Positions 10,176 through 20,409 of a stretch of 64,000 nt of DNA are shown here, piece after piece. This DNA is from Saccharomycopsis fibuligera x Saccharomycopsis cf. fibuligera (taxonomy: Eukaryota; Ascomycota; Saccharomycetes; Ascoideales; Saccharomycopsidaceae), in assembly GCA_001936135.1 (NCBI GenBank), contig CP012812.1, positions 1,612,001-1,676,000 on the forward strand, in the 5' to 3' direction. Position numbers and translations under genes: made by a program. The notes below the pieces were generated by a model. It made no database searches and had not been told where the DNA came from. It saw only the letters and a list, made by a program, of their open reading frames with translations. The number at the start of each line of letters is the position of its first letter. Within the stretch, counting starts at the first letter, position 1.

Positions 10176-11871
10176 AGTTGAGCGGTATTGGTATTGAAAA
10201 GCGTGGTTGTAAAAGAAAGTTGTTTATAAGATAAAAAAGATGTGTTATTATAATAATGCTTTCTAAAAAAAAAAAAAAGAAAAAAAAAATAAGATAGAAA
10301 TCTCCTTTACTGCTAAAAAAAGTGGGAAACCACTGGACTTTATATATACACTGATAAACACGGTTAGCGACTACGAAACAGCAACACGGTGGAGGTGGAA
10401 AAACTGACCCCACGGTCGGCGAACAATAGCAAGATTGTTTTTGCAGACGCATGTTATTTTAGCTACGGAGAAACACTTGCGTCTTGAGCGAGACTAGGAT
10501 ACACTATTCATTAATGAAATCAACCGGCAGTCCCCATCATTGTATCTTTGGAAGTATTGCCATCATCTTTGATGATGGCGATTTATACTAACTATAAATC
10601 GTACGAACGCCAGTACTTGATGTTCTGGTGTAGCGATACTTATTTTTTTTTGAAAAATCAGCACAACATTAAGCTCCTCACTTCTATTATCGCATTCTCT
10701 TTTTGATCTTTTTGCTGTCTTTCTTGTTGTTTTAAATTTCTAGCTTTCTGCTGCACTCCAGCCTGCACTCCAGCGCCGCATAATGCATGTAGTCGTACTT
10801 TGCGCATAATGAGACATTTTATTTCTGCATTATTATGACGGATTATTACGCACCCCGCTGCGGAGGTACAAGGTTGCCCGGTTTCATGCTTGGTAATCAC
10901 CCGAAAACTGACAGAGGCCGGGGAAACTCAGTCTGCCATTAGGCACCAGCGATTCTCGTACTAAGGTGTTAAGATGATAAAAAAAAAAGCGTCAAGTTCC
11001 TTAAGATACAAGTGAAAAAGTTACCTTTTACTATAAACATTTTAGCAAAGAAAGCGCCGCTAGTTTTTTTCAGCTCCTCTTAGAGGTCTATATGAATAAA
11101 CCAAAGAATTGGTGACCAAAAGTGTAGGCCGGCTCTATTTCTCCTTTTCCCGTTTCGCTTTTAAGTTTTCTCCGATGATATCATTCAACCGCACCCGATT
11201 CTAAAAACAATTGAAACAATTTACGGTGGCAGAAAAGCTAACGCGGCGCCGCCTGTAAGGCTGCCTTTAATTCATATGATGTTGCTTATAAACGCGATTT
11301 CGTCTTGTCCTTTGTCTTTCAATTCTTGCATTACTGGAGCCCATTATTCAACAAAAACATATATCTCATTTGCTAATTTTTTGTCTGATCATTGTCAGTG
11401 CTATGGCGATCGAAAGAGGATCAATTTACTGCAAAATTCTTCCGAGAAGGAAGCGTCGCAATTAAACTGCTTAGCTGTCTGAGTGTGACAGTAGATAAAT
11501 ACCGCTGTAACTATACTTAGACACCACCTAACAGCAGCAGCACCCCAGATAACCCGTTCCCATGTTTGCATTGTTGACAACCAACGACCCGGTCTGGCCA
11601 ATCCGAGTACTGTTGATGGATCAGTACTAAGCCTTCTCAACCCCAGCGCACTCCGCAAATCTCTCCAGGCTTTCTCCGGACTATTATGCATCGGGGTACA
11701 TGGTACATCTGCACAGACTAAAAACATAAGTGTTTTTTTTGTTTTTGTAAATGTGAATGTTTTAGCCACCTCGGGTTTCTTTCCCCGTGAGATTCTCCTA
11801 AACCACAGTTTTGGCGATGCCACTCTGGAAAATATAGGTTTCAAATTCCAATTATCAAGGCACAGCTTCAA

Positions 11872-11904
<33 letters not shown>

Positions 11905-13337
11905 TGTTTCCTTGGCAATAGACGTAACATTATCTTCACCAATCTTTAGACGGTGACATTTGTACAGTAGCCAGGCCAGTGATTGCCAACTTTCAGTGTT
12001 TTGTTGAAACAACAAGGCAACCTGTGTCTGGGCGATTTTGTTTAGTACGGAAAAACAGGGGGGACATTGGGTGCGTCAAGCTAGTTATTGTTGGGCAGCC
12101 AAGCAACGGAAACGCTAAATGGCGCTTTAAACAGGCCATTGGCTTATTCTGTAAAAGAAAAAATTTTCTCGTCTTCTACTTACATCATCAGCGGTAAATT
12201 GAAAGAGTCCAAAAGCTTTCAAAGGCTTACAATTTGCAGATGAGACAAACCAACAACATTTGCGCCAAAAAAATAGTAAGAATTTTAGTTGAGTTTATGT
12301 GTTTGCGGAAAATTTTTAGACTACACTTTTTTTTTTCTTGTGTATATTGTAGGTACTAAATTATGGAGCTAAAATGCGATCGTGATCTCTTTTGGAAAGT
12401 CCGGAGCAGTTATGCGCATACACGTTATCTTTTAGCCAGAAGAGTGAATACTAAGTTCTATTCCTGACAATTGTCACTCTCTGCTATATAAATCTGAAGA
12501 CTATCTGAACTAGTACCGTCTCCATATATTATACTATAAATTTTGGATCCAGCCTTGCTTCCGTATATGCACAAAATTGACTTAAGCAATAGGAAAAAGT
12601 CTAATTAGCCGGATCTCGGTGCTGTTTTACTTTCTTCCTTGTTTCAAGTTTTCTTCAAGTTATCGAGGTTCAACAAGTCAGGATAAAAAAAAAGCCTTTA
12701 TTTACATTCTTTATAGATGACTACAATTTTTAGTTTTCCAGAAGTATTACATTGTATATTTTGACATTGTGATATGCTATTTTTCCCAAGGTTCATTCAT
12801 CTTTTTTTTTTTATTTTTTATTTTTTTTTTATTTATCCGTAGCCTTTCGTTGATTTCTTGGGCCCCCGTTTTGCAAATGTGTGTCTTGAATATCAATTGT
12901 CTTTCTTGATTGCTTTCGTTCGGCTTCCGGATTATTTTGAGTAATGGTTTCATAAACTCTGATCAAAACTGTAGCAAAGTGTAACCAGAGGTTAAGTTTT
13001 TCATTTTGAAATTTAGGCCTGCGTAGAGACAATCAAGTGTCCCGCTGCCAGTTTCCCAGTTCAGCAAAGTTATTCCTGTTTTTTTGTTTTTTCTTTCTGT
13101 AAATAAAGTATTTTTCCCATGGTTGACTGGTTTACGCATCAACTTTTCAATTGCTGCTATATTTTGAGTAGCTTCCTTTTTCTCTATGATTATGCTTTTC
13201 CCTATAGAAGGATCTACAGTATAAAGCTTTCATGTTCCTGCTACTCATTAGCGAATATAATCGAAACTGAGAGATTGGAATTTGCCTTAACATTTATGTA
13301 CAGAATATTTACAGGTTATATAAATATAAATAATCAA
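10176..13337. other. Gene-poor region, 3.2 kb
   Basis: Between the transporter 5' end and the SHY1 stop codon. The left part holds the transporter promoter (TATA-like element near 10337-10346, A tracts at 10266-10290). Further on are an A30 run at 11873-11902 and a T-rich block at 12800-12835. The longest frame (minus strand, about 11401-12015) lacks an ATG and owes part of its length to the A run, so I do not call it. No RNA gene was recognised. Confidence 0.55.
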
Positions 13338-14561
13338 TCATTGAAACCTTTTAGCATGTCTGAGCTTTTCTTGCAATGGGTTAATCTTCTTTTTTCTCAC
13401 CACAAAGAAAATCAATACAGAGGAAACAAGCGCTAAAGAATACCACGTTACCATATATTCCAAATGATTGTTCCTCAAACTAACCTCTGGAACAGCGCCT
13501 AATGGAACCCCGTTTCTAATGAACTGTCCTTTTGTGAATTCATGATATTCTTCTTGAACTTGACTGCCATTATGCGCGCTCGTCAAATCTGATGTACTTT
13601 GATCTTGCTTCATTGAACCCTTTGACCAAAATTTCCACAGAGAAGAGCTTTTTTGGTTGCTAACAGTATCTTCATTTTCAGAAAATTTTCTGTATGGTTT
13701 ATCTGTCATGTCTTCAAGCTGTTGGAAATACACTGGATACGAATCTGTTCTTTTTGCCATATCTTGCACATCAGCATAAACAAGAAGTCTAATATCCTTT
13801 TCGTTCTCCAATGCTAAATTCCCAGGCTTCACTTTTCTTCGAAGAGTGCAAATAATTTCAACTTCGTTCATTGGTAAGGCTAAGTCACTAAGTTTCCCAT
13901 CAAATCTGCTCTGCGGAGTGATATTTTTTTCGCTCACAAATCCTCTTTCCACCATAACTTTTTTGCCCTTATTTGGTCCTTCGCTATTTATGATAAAAGG
14001 TGTGTAGACAAAGTATCCTTTAACATCATCGTTAACTCGGGGGCCAACAAATAATTCTTCATTGTGCACAAATTTACCTCTCAACCTGTATTTTGTGAAT
14101 TCCAAATTATCTTCCAATTCAGCAAAGGCCTCGAAGTCTTTCTTATCTTTAGGAATAACAAGCTTGGATACATCCAATGGAGGAGCATTGAGTCGGTCTT
14201 TCAATTTATAAATTAGCTCTTTTTTCCAATGAAGTCTTCGGTATTGCCAATTGCCTAATTGGAAACAAAGAATCGGCATCAAGATCATAAGCCCTAAAAC
14301 CACGACATTCTTAATCTTTTTGCTTCTATCTTCGCTATTGTTATTAGACTCGTTAATATTGACTGCTTTTAAATCACTAGCGTGGCGTTTTTGATAGATG
14401 TGTATATTTGATCTCTGTCCGAGTATGGAGTCAGAGCGCTGCTTGATTGATATCCGTGGTATTTGCTTGAATGTAATAAGGGATCGCTTTAAGACAACAA
14501 GTGATTGTGGCCGCGACAATGCTTTCGGCAGCATGTACTGCACCGACTTGAAAGTAAACAT
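13338..14561 (-). CDS. SHY1: Mitochondrial cytochrome c oxidase assembly factor, SURF1/Shy1
   Basis: A 407-residue SURF1-family protein of the mitochondrial inner membrane that helps mature the Cox1 subunit of complex IV. A basic, Ser-rich N-terminus with no acidic residues early on looks like a targeting presequence. The first membrane span is at about residues 84-102 and runs into the family signature GNWQYRR (103-109). The intermembrane-space domain follows. The second span (VTWYSLALVSSVLIFFVV) comes after the second signature, GVPLG...PEVSLRNNHLEYM. A Ser/Asp-rich insertion lies before that second signature (around NQKSSSLWKFW), making the protein slightly longer than the roughly 390 residues of S. 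cerevisiae Shy1. The ATG at 14561 gives a complete N-terminus. Confidence 0.95.
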   Translation of the reverse strand: MFTFKSVQYMLPKALSRPQSLVVLKRSLITFKQIPRISIKQRSDSILGQRSNIHIYQKRHASDLKAVNINESNNNSEDRSKKIKNVVVLGLMILMPILCFQLGNWQYRRLHWKKELIYKLKDRLNAPPLDVSKLVIPKDKKDFEAFAELEDNLEFTKYRLRGKFVHNEELFVGPRVNDDVKGYFVYTPFIINSEGPNKGKKVMVERGFVSEKNITPQSRFDGKLSDLALPMNEVEIICTLRRKVKPGNLALENEKDIRLLVYADVQDMAKRTDSYPVYFQQLEDMTDKPYRKFSENEDTVSNQKSSSLWKFWSKGSMKQDQSTSDLTSAHNGSQVQEEYHEFTKGQFIRNGVPLGAVPEVSLRNNHLEYMVTWYSLALVSSVLIFFVVRKKKINPLQEKLRHAKRFQ

Positions 14562-15227
14562 TGATATTTTTAAAGAACGAGTTGGTTGAATTTATTCTTG
14601 GCCTGGACTGATATTTTCGTTATCACCGTCATCACCATTATTATCAATTCCTCCGAATTGGTTGTTGCAAAGTGATTTTTTTGGATAATTTACCCTACCA
14701 ATGACGTATAAGTATGCATACATATGCGTGTATCCTCTCTCACCAAAAAAAAAAATCACAACATTAGTATTGACATAGCTCTTTGTATGAATAATGGCAA
14801 GCAAACAGCTCAGATGCTAAATATCAAAGGTTTTAGAGCTTTGTAAAGCTTTATGGGGTTTACTTTTTCCTCTCAAATATTCTGCATTTGGTTCCTTGTA
14901 TCTAGCTTGAAAAAAAAAAGGCATACTGAGACATTTCTAAGTTTTATTGATAATTTACACGCCAATAGTTTTTATATTCTGAATGTAATTAGGCTTTGAT
15001 ATAGGTTTTGTTAGCGGACCTGCCGATATTTGGCATTTTTAAGGATTATAAATGACTAGGTCTTTATTTTGAGTGACAATAATATACATATACATAGTAC
15101 TCTGTATACTTTTCAAAGGACCGGCTGAGTTTTAGTTACAGCTACTTTTTTATTTTTTGTTTTTTTTATTTGCACATAAGAGCAATTGACTATTCATAAT
15201 AAACTTGTAGAATATATTATATCATAA
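14562..15227. other. Intergenic, SHY1 upstream region
   Basis: AT-rich DNA upstream of SHY1. A 70-codon minus-strand frame at 14592-14804 is rich in low-information residues and overlaps the likely SHY1 promoter, so it is not called. I see nothing else. Confidence 0.5.
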
Positions 15228-15590
15228 AAAGCATAGTTCAGTTGTTATACTAGGGAGAAAATTGTTGTGTTTAATATAGGGGATGTTCCTGCAGACTATT
15301 TACTCAGATTATTATTGTGGTAAATGGGTATATTGGCTTATCCTTTATTCCGCCCATCACTATATACACAAGTTAGAAGGAACTTGACGCCTACATTTAT
15401 ACAAGATTTAACCACAACTTGAAGGATCCTTCTGTCGTTTTTTTTTTTCACACACAATATCGATTTATTATTTCTATATAAACGATAGAAAATATAATCT
15501 TATAAACTTATCTATACAGTATAGTTCAGTTGTTATTATATAGGGGAAACTTATACAAGTGAAAACCCCGTTAGTATTAGTAAGACTTTA
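15228..15590. repeat. Cluster of short LTR-like relics upstream of tRNA-Val
   Basis: Two near-identical words, AGTTCAGTTGTTAT at about 15234 and 15524, are each followed within about 10 bases by TA(TA)GGGgGA-type sequence. A related TTTAATATAGGGGATG lies near 15269 and a TATATAGGGGAAATAAC near 16602. The repeated TGTT...ATATAGGGGA pattern next to a tRNA gene resembles old solo LTRs. Boundaries are not clear and all are degenerate; they are fossils. Confidence 0.35.
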
Positions 15591-15651
15591 ATGGATCTGT
15601 TGGATTTGAATAAAATATAGGAGAGATAATAGTCTAGGATGGATGATATAT

Positions 15652-16119
15652 ATATATATATATATATTTTTTTTGAGGATCATTACTTTGCTGTCGACAG
15701 ATAAAAAGAAAGGGGTCTCACTTCAATACCATCTTCCACTCACTAAGATAACACTGATGTGTTATCTAATTCATTACCGTGGTGATGTAGTAAACAAGAC
15801 TAGAGATTGGAATGGTTTTCCAATCAAAGCCCTTATCTTTCCGTAGGCGGGAGTATTTCTTTTGGAATATCAAGTAGTTGTCGACTTGGATTAATTCTCG
15901 TGTATCACTGGATGGAAGGATGAGGCTGTCCCAGCTCAATTCTTTATTTACATGTAACTTTTTCCATAATGCTTGTGCCACTGGACATTTAACCAAAAAG
16001 TGCTCCATTTGTTTGTTGATAGCATCTTCATATGACTGCTGTTTGTGCTTTTTACGTGATAAATCTTCGGAGCACCACTTACATCCCTCACCTTGGAATT
16101 TGAACTTCTCGACTGTCGG
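15652..16119 (-). mobile_element. 5'-truncated LINE (non-LTR retrotransposon) 3' end
   Basis: The minus-strand frame 15766-16119 encodes the C-terminal zinc-binding domain typical of LINE reverse transcriptases (zf-RVT): CKWC, then about 30 residues later HFLVKC within MEHFLVKCPVAQALWKKL. The frame ends in a stop at 15766. A short 3' UTR follows and ends in A8 plus (TA)n at 15652-15674, as expected for a LINE tail. A 9-bp perfect stem with a TGAT loop lies at 15746-15767, over the stop codon. The reverse transcriptase and endonuclease parts are absent, so this is a 5'-truncated copy, probably Zorro/L1-like as in Candida (inference). An in-frame TAA at 16120-16122 bounds the fragment upstream. 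Confidence 0.7.
15746..15767. other. Perfect stem-loop in the LINE 3' end
   Basis: AGATAACAC and GTGTTATCT are perfect reverse complements separated by TGAT. LINE 3' UTRs often carry a hairpin recognised by the element's own reverse transcriptase; whether this one served that role is inference. Confidence 0.6.
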
Positions 16120-16184
16120 TTATGACCCAGACTGATCAGGAATGCGAACACAATGAGAGAAAATGTTCTCAACAACCATGTAAT

Positions 16185-16258
16185 GGTTTCGTGGTCTAGT
16201 TGGTTATGGCATCTGCTTAACACGCAGAACGTCCCCAGTTCGATCCTGGGCGAAATCA
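16185..16258 (+). tRNA. tRNA-Val (AAC)
   Basis: A complete 74-base tRNA with no intron. The acceptor stem GGTTTCG pairs with CGAAATC followed by A73. The A box is TGGTCTAGTTGG, the anticodon loop is CTTAACA with AAC at its centre, and the B box is AGTTCGATCC. It is almost identical to S. cerevisiae tRNA-Val(AAC). A T10 Pol III terminator follows at 16262-16271. The gene abuts retroelement relics on its 5' side. Confidence 0.98.
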
Positions 16259-16261
16259 TTC

Positions 16262-16271
16262 TTTTTTTTTT
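16262..16271 (+). terminator. Pol III terminator of tRNA-Val
   Basis: A run of ten T residues starting 4 bases after the mature tRNA 3' end. Confidence 0.9.
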
Positions 16272-17332
16272 CTTTCTAGGTTTTGTTGTAGTATTCTATC
16301 TTTTCCTTATTTTTAGTTCATTCATTTAATTTAGTTCTCCATTGGGGTTGGTACAACTAATAGGAGACTTCTTGTGATAAAAATTCGTATTATTCAGAGA
16401 TAATTATATTTGGCTCATAACAATATGGAGTTGAATCCTTTTTATATGATAACTCTATTAAGAAAAAAAATACGTTAAACTGCAATAATATTATTTGCTG
16501 ACTGTTATGTAGTTGATATGCGTATATACAATAGCCAATACAATCATCAAATACGAAACTTTTCATGCTTCAATCACAACGTTGTGCCGAGCTGTGGATA
16601 TATAGGGGAAATAACAACTGTGTAAAATGTGGCTCCATATGGTACATGAAAAAGCAGAGCGATCTTCTTGTTGAAGGGTTGCGAAAAGCCAAAAATACTA
16701 GGAAAAAAATTAGTTATGGATACGGTGACTTGCAAAATCAAATACATATTTTCATGTTAGAATACTTTTGTGTGTTTTCGAAAAGCTTAGCGTATTCTAC
16801 TACGTATTGCCGAACAATATTGTCAGTTAATGGCGTAACAAATTGAAGTCTGTTGTTTCATAGGGGTGTGGAGAGGCTTCACTGCTTATGTCCGACTACC
16901 GCTAATAAGCTTTGCAGGCATCAATTGGTTATTTTGCTTGTTTAAGTTGTAATTGATTATTGAACTAAATCCACCACACAAGCAATTAGCACCATCACAA
17001 CACTGCCATTGGTGATTGTGTGTAAAGTGTCGTAGCTTTGCTGCTCTGGAATTTTCGTCCTGATTCTCCGACTGCGAACCCGCTGTCCACGGCCGATGGG
17101 AGAAGAAAAATCGCAATCCAAAAAAAAGACGCTCCTTGAATAAATATATCCGCCGGCCCCAAATAATTTTTTTTTTCTTAGCTTCCCTCTGCTTTGTAAT
17201 TCTTCTTCCTTGCTTTCCTTTACACCTCAATTTGCTCAGTGCTATTAAAACCCCAATCCATTGAGTATTTTTCAGTAAAACGCCAATCAAGAATCAATTG
17301 ATCAGCCAATTTTTAAATACACAACTCTAATA
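16272..17332. other. Intergenic region, tRNA-Val to SOD2
   Basis: Contains a further TATATAGGGGAAATAAC word (about 16598-16614) like those on the other side of the tRNA, then the SOD2 promoter. The last 250 bp before the SOD2 ATG are pyrimidine-rich on the plus strand, as in many yeast 5' leaders. A 93-codon plus-strand frame at 16565-16846 overlaps the repeat word and resembles no family I know, so it is not called. Confidence 0.45.
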
Positions 17333-18037
17333 ATGTCTTCCATCTTAGCCAGCACCTTGCGTCATTCTGTCAGAAACCAAGCTCAATTGATCTCTACCAG
17401 AAACTCAATTGGTGTCTTATCTTCTGTTAGAACCAAAGTCACTTTGCCAGATTTGGACTGGGACTATGGCGCTTTAGAACCACACATTTCTGGTCAAATC
17501 AACGAATTGCATCACAAGAAGCATCACCAAACTTATGTCAATGGTTTCAATGATGCTAGTGAAAAATTGTTGGTTGCTGAATCCAAAAACGATGCTAAAG
17601 CTGTTGTTGGTTTGCAGCAGAACATCAAATTCCACGGTGGCGGTTTTGTTAACCATAACTTGTTCTGGAAGAACTTGTCCCCAACTTCCAAATACGGTGG
17701 TGAACCACCAAGTGGTAAATTGGCTGAACAAATCAGCACTCAATTCGGCTCATTGGACAAATTGATTGGCTTGACTAACTCCAAATTGGCCGGTATCCAA
17801 GGCTCCGGTTGGGCTTTTATTGTTTTGAACAAGGAAAACAATGCTATTGAAGTTGTTCAACGTTACAACCAAGACACCGTCACCGGTCCATTGGTCCCAT
17901 TGGTGGCCATTGACGCTTGGGAACACGCTTATTACTTGCAATACCAAAATGTTAAGGCTGAATACTTCAAGGCTATCTGGAATGTCGTTAACTGGAAAGA
18001 AGCTGAATCTCGTTTTGCTTCTGCTCTTTCTGCTTAA
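17333..18037 (+). CDS. SOD2: Mitochondrial manganese superoxide dismutase
   Basis: A 234-residue Fe/Mn superoxide dismutase that converts superoxide to oxygen and hydrogen peroxide in the mitochondrial matrix. The N-terminus (about residues 1-33) is rich in Ser and Arg with no acidic residues, a clear targeting presequence; the mature enzyme starts near KVTLPDLDWDYGALEPHISG. Metal ligands by family position are His51 (EPHISG), His108 (FVNHNLFW), Asp194 and His198 (DAWEHAYYLQY). Length matches S. cerevisiae Sod2 (233). Codons are strongly biased (TTG, GGT, AAC, TCC), as in a highly expressed gene. The ATG at 17333 gives the whole presequence. Confidence 0.97.
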   Translation: MSSILASTLRHSVRNQAQLISTRNSIGVLSSVRTKVTLPDLDWDYGALEPHISGQINELHHKKHHQTYVNGFNDASEKLLVAESKNDAKAVVGLQQNIKFHGGGFVNHNLFWKNLSPTSKYGGEPPSGKLAEQISTQFGSLDKLIGLTNSKLAGIQGSGWAFIVLNKENNAIEVVQRYNQDTVTGPLVPLVAIDAWEHAYYLQYQNVKAEYFKAIWNVVNWKEAESRFASALSA

Positions 18038-19173
18038 GTGGTTTTGAACTGTTTGAATGGATGGCGTACTGCTTATTGGCACTAATTACTCCATAAGTAT
18101 ATGCCCTCTACAAATATAGGGACTGTTTTTAGACCTATGGATTACTCAAAGCCAAATCGTCATAAGCAACTATTGCAATTTGTGCTAGTGAACGTATGAG
18201 TTATTGTGCAATGTTACTGAAATGAGTATACTGAACAGCATTGGGATGGCAATGCATATTTGCGCCGTAACGTGCATGGTATCACGAATCTGGGATGTTT
18301 TTTTTTTCCGGCTTTTTTCGCTATATAGAAATATGTATTTACTTTTTCATCGTAATGAATATCAGTTTTAAAAACTTGATTTTTGGAGATTGTATAGCTA
18401 TAGCTCCATGGCCAGCATAAAATCTCGAAGAAGAACTGGCATAGCAGCCATCGGTATAAAATGTCCGAAGTCAATCGGTCCGAGGATTGTAAATAAGCAC
18501 GCTTAATTTATATCAGGAATCGTATCGATGACTAAGCATCTTGCTGTCCAAGCAAGTAGTATATCCAAACATTGCACACTAAAGCAAGTGCCAAAAAAAG
18601 GCTTTCATGCATTCTACAAAGAATTTGAAGATTACAAAGTAACGTTTAATGTCATATTTCACTAAAAGCTATAGATAATTGACATTATGAGAAAGGTGTC
18701 AAAATCTCAAGTATTAAAGATCTTAAGCAGCAAAAATTAGACGCGCTGCAGAGAAACATTTGGATATGCAGCAATCTTTGCTCGGTTCGTTCGCTATATA
18801 AAGCAAGTAAGACGTTTTGACGGCCAATATCATGTTGTCAGAGGTTCCAAAATGCATAATACTTCATTATATTTTATAGAGACATGAAAAGATACAATAT
18901 ATAAAGCACAACAGTACAATACACCCAAAACTGTATATGAAAGAAGAGAGAGAAAAAAAGGTAAAAAAACAACGAAATTGGAATTGAATATCAGCCTGGA
19001 ACATACAAATAAAGAAAAAAAATAATGACGAGTAAAAGAATACAATAAGCTAGAATAGGGAAGGGGATAATTAGATAAATAGAGTGAATGAATTTTCAGA
19101 ACTAAAAAACGCTTCTAAAATGCAAAAAGGACAATTTATTTTTGTCAGTAGCCACGGTGCTTGAAAACGCATG
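18038..19173. other. Intergenic, convergent 3' ends
   Basis: 1.1 kb between the SOD2 stop and the stop of the BED-finger gene, which run towards each other. It is AT-rich and holds no gene or RNA that I can recognise. A T9 run at 18299-18307 and A-rich stretches at 18950-19080 may serve as 3'-end signals. Confidence 0.5.
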
Positions 19174-20409
19174 TCACTGCTTACCGTTACTATTAGTGGT
19201 TATGATGGTGCTATTGTTGGCAGTACTGTTATTATCGTTATTATTATTATTATTATTATTATTATTTTTGCTGCTGTTGCTGTTGTTAGTGCTACCACCA
19301 TCATGTCCAATCCCATTAACAAACTCAATTGACTCATTTGATTTACTGGCTTCATGAATTAGACTGCGAAAACTTTGCCTCGTGACCACATCAATAGGTA
19401 ACCGATTATCAATCAAGAACAAATACATCAATTTTTCAAACCGGCCCTTGTCAAATTGAGCATTGTCGTCATTAGTGTCGTGTTGTCTTGCTATTAGCTC
19501 CTCAATGACATGTTGTTGGTATATTTCTCTGTCATTGCTATTGATAACGTTACTAGCACTGTGGTTATTGCGTTTGATATTATGATGGTGAGGAGTAAAT
19601 CCAAGACTATGTCCATTAGTGATGTGATTCCGCAATTCTGCGACGCCACTGCCGTTTATCAAAGCAACATTAGTATTTTTGCCATTTTTGTCACTCAAAA
19701 TCGACTCGTCGATATCATTAGTCTCACTTTCTGACTCATTACCTTCATCCTCCCCCAATGTTGCGGAACTCAAGTTTCCGCTCTTAGCTTCCGCTCCCTC
19801 TTCCGCTCCCGCCACTGCAGCTGCTGCCGCCGCCGCCGCCGCCGGAGTGCTTAGATTGACGGTAAGGGTACCGCTGGTAGATGACAGGGCGGCGGCGGAA
19901 GCGGCGGCGCTCACTCTGTGATTTGCATTAGCACCGCCATTAACAATGCCATTGCCATTGCCGCTGTCGCCGCTTTGACGCCGCTGTGACTGCTGCTGCT
20001 GCTGCAACAGCGGCTGCGGAATGGATTCATCATCAAAATCAACACTCTGATCAAAATCACTATTATCTTTATTTTTGTTGGGAGTTATGACAGCGTCGCT
20101 TTTAACGCCTTTGCTTGCCTTTATAATTGATGCTACTTGAAAAGGATGACCAATTCTATTCCCCAAAGTATTCAAAACAATCATTTGCTGATCAAATGGG
20201 ATACGCTGCGCTACTGAATCAAGAACAAATTGTCGAGTCAACCCATGCTCACGAAATAAATGAACCCAAAGTTGATTGGTGTTCCCTTTGCGGCTTTTCC
20301 TTACTGTTATTTCTCCCGTACAGTGGTGGAGTTTGCAGTGGAATGTGGTGCCTTCAGAATCAGTGTGGATAATGTTGAAAAAAGTTCTTGGTACTTTTGA
20401 CTTGGGCAT
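19174..20409 (-). CDS. BED-type zinc-finger protein with hAT-transposase-like segment
   Basis: A 411-residue protein of three parts. Residues 9-56 fit a BED zinc finger: Cys25-x4-Cys30 and His50-x4-His55, the latter inside NTNQLWVHLFREHG, which parallels the SNLxRHLxxxH end of BED fingers. Residues 324-358 (FLIDNRLPIDVVTRQSFRSL) resemble the conserved hAT-transposase block in which (I/L)xxxxxPxxxVxxxxFRxL precedes the catalytic core. Between them lies a low-complexity linker with Gln, Ala and acidic runs, and the C-terminus is Asn-rich. The transposase catalytic domain and dimerisation domain are absent, and no terminal repeats were noticed. I infer a hAT-derived host DNA-binding protein, but a truncated transposon gene is the alternative. 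Target genes are unknown. The start ATG at 20409 is just ahead of the finger. Confidence 0.8.
   Translation of the reverse strand: MPKSKVPRTFFNIIHTDSEGTTFHCKLHHCTGEITVRKSRKGNTNQLWVHLFREHGLTRQFVLDSVAQRIPFDQQMIVLNTLGNRIGHPFQVASIIKASKGVKSDAVITPNKNKDNSDFDQSVDFDDESIPQPLLQQQQQSQRRQSGDSGNGNGIVNGGANANHRVSAAASAAALSSTSGTLTVNLSTPAAAAAAAAAVAGAEEGAEAKSGNLSSATLGEDEGNESESETNDIDESILSDKNGKNTNVALINGSGVAELRNHITNGHSLGFTPHHHNIKRNNHSASNVINSNDREIYQQHVIEELIARQHDTNDDNAQFDKGRFEKLMYLFLIDNRLPIDVVTRQSFRSLIHEASKSNESIEFVNGIGHDGGSTNNSNSSKNNNNNNNNNNDNNSTANNSTIITTNSNGKQ

Larger units (their letters stand above)
15598..16174. mobile_element. LTR-like repeat next to tRNA-Val, interrupted by a LINE fragment (fossil)
   Basis: The segment opens with TGTTGGATTTGAA and the other end reads TTCTCAACA, 10 bp before tRNA-Val, so the outer ends are TGTTG...CAACA as in Ty1/copia-type LTRs. 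The first 45 bp (15598-15642) recur inverted at 40884-40928 beside tRNA-Phe. The interior is occupied by the LINE 3' fragment, which suggests nested insertion. No target duplication is visible. The left-hand repeat match is solid; the right end is weak. It appears old and degenerate. Confidence 0.4.

Noticed and set aside
11401-12015. 204-codon minus-strand frame
   Set aside because: It has no ATG at its start and translates the A30 run as poly-Phe; the rest has no protein-like pattern.
14592-14804. 70-codon minus-strand frame upstream of SHY1
   Set aside because: Short, within the likely SHY1 promoter, no recognisable feature.
16565-16846. 93-codon plus-strand frame near tRNA-Val
   Set aside because: It overlaps an LTR-like word and resembles no family; probably chance.
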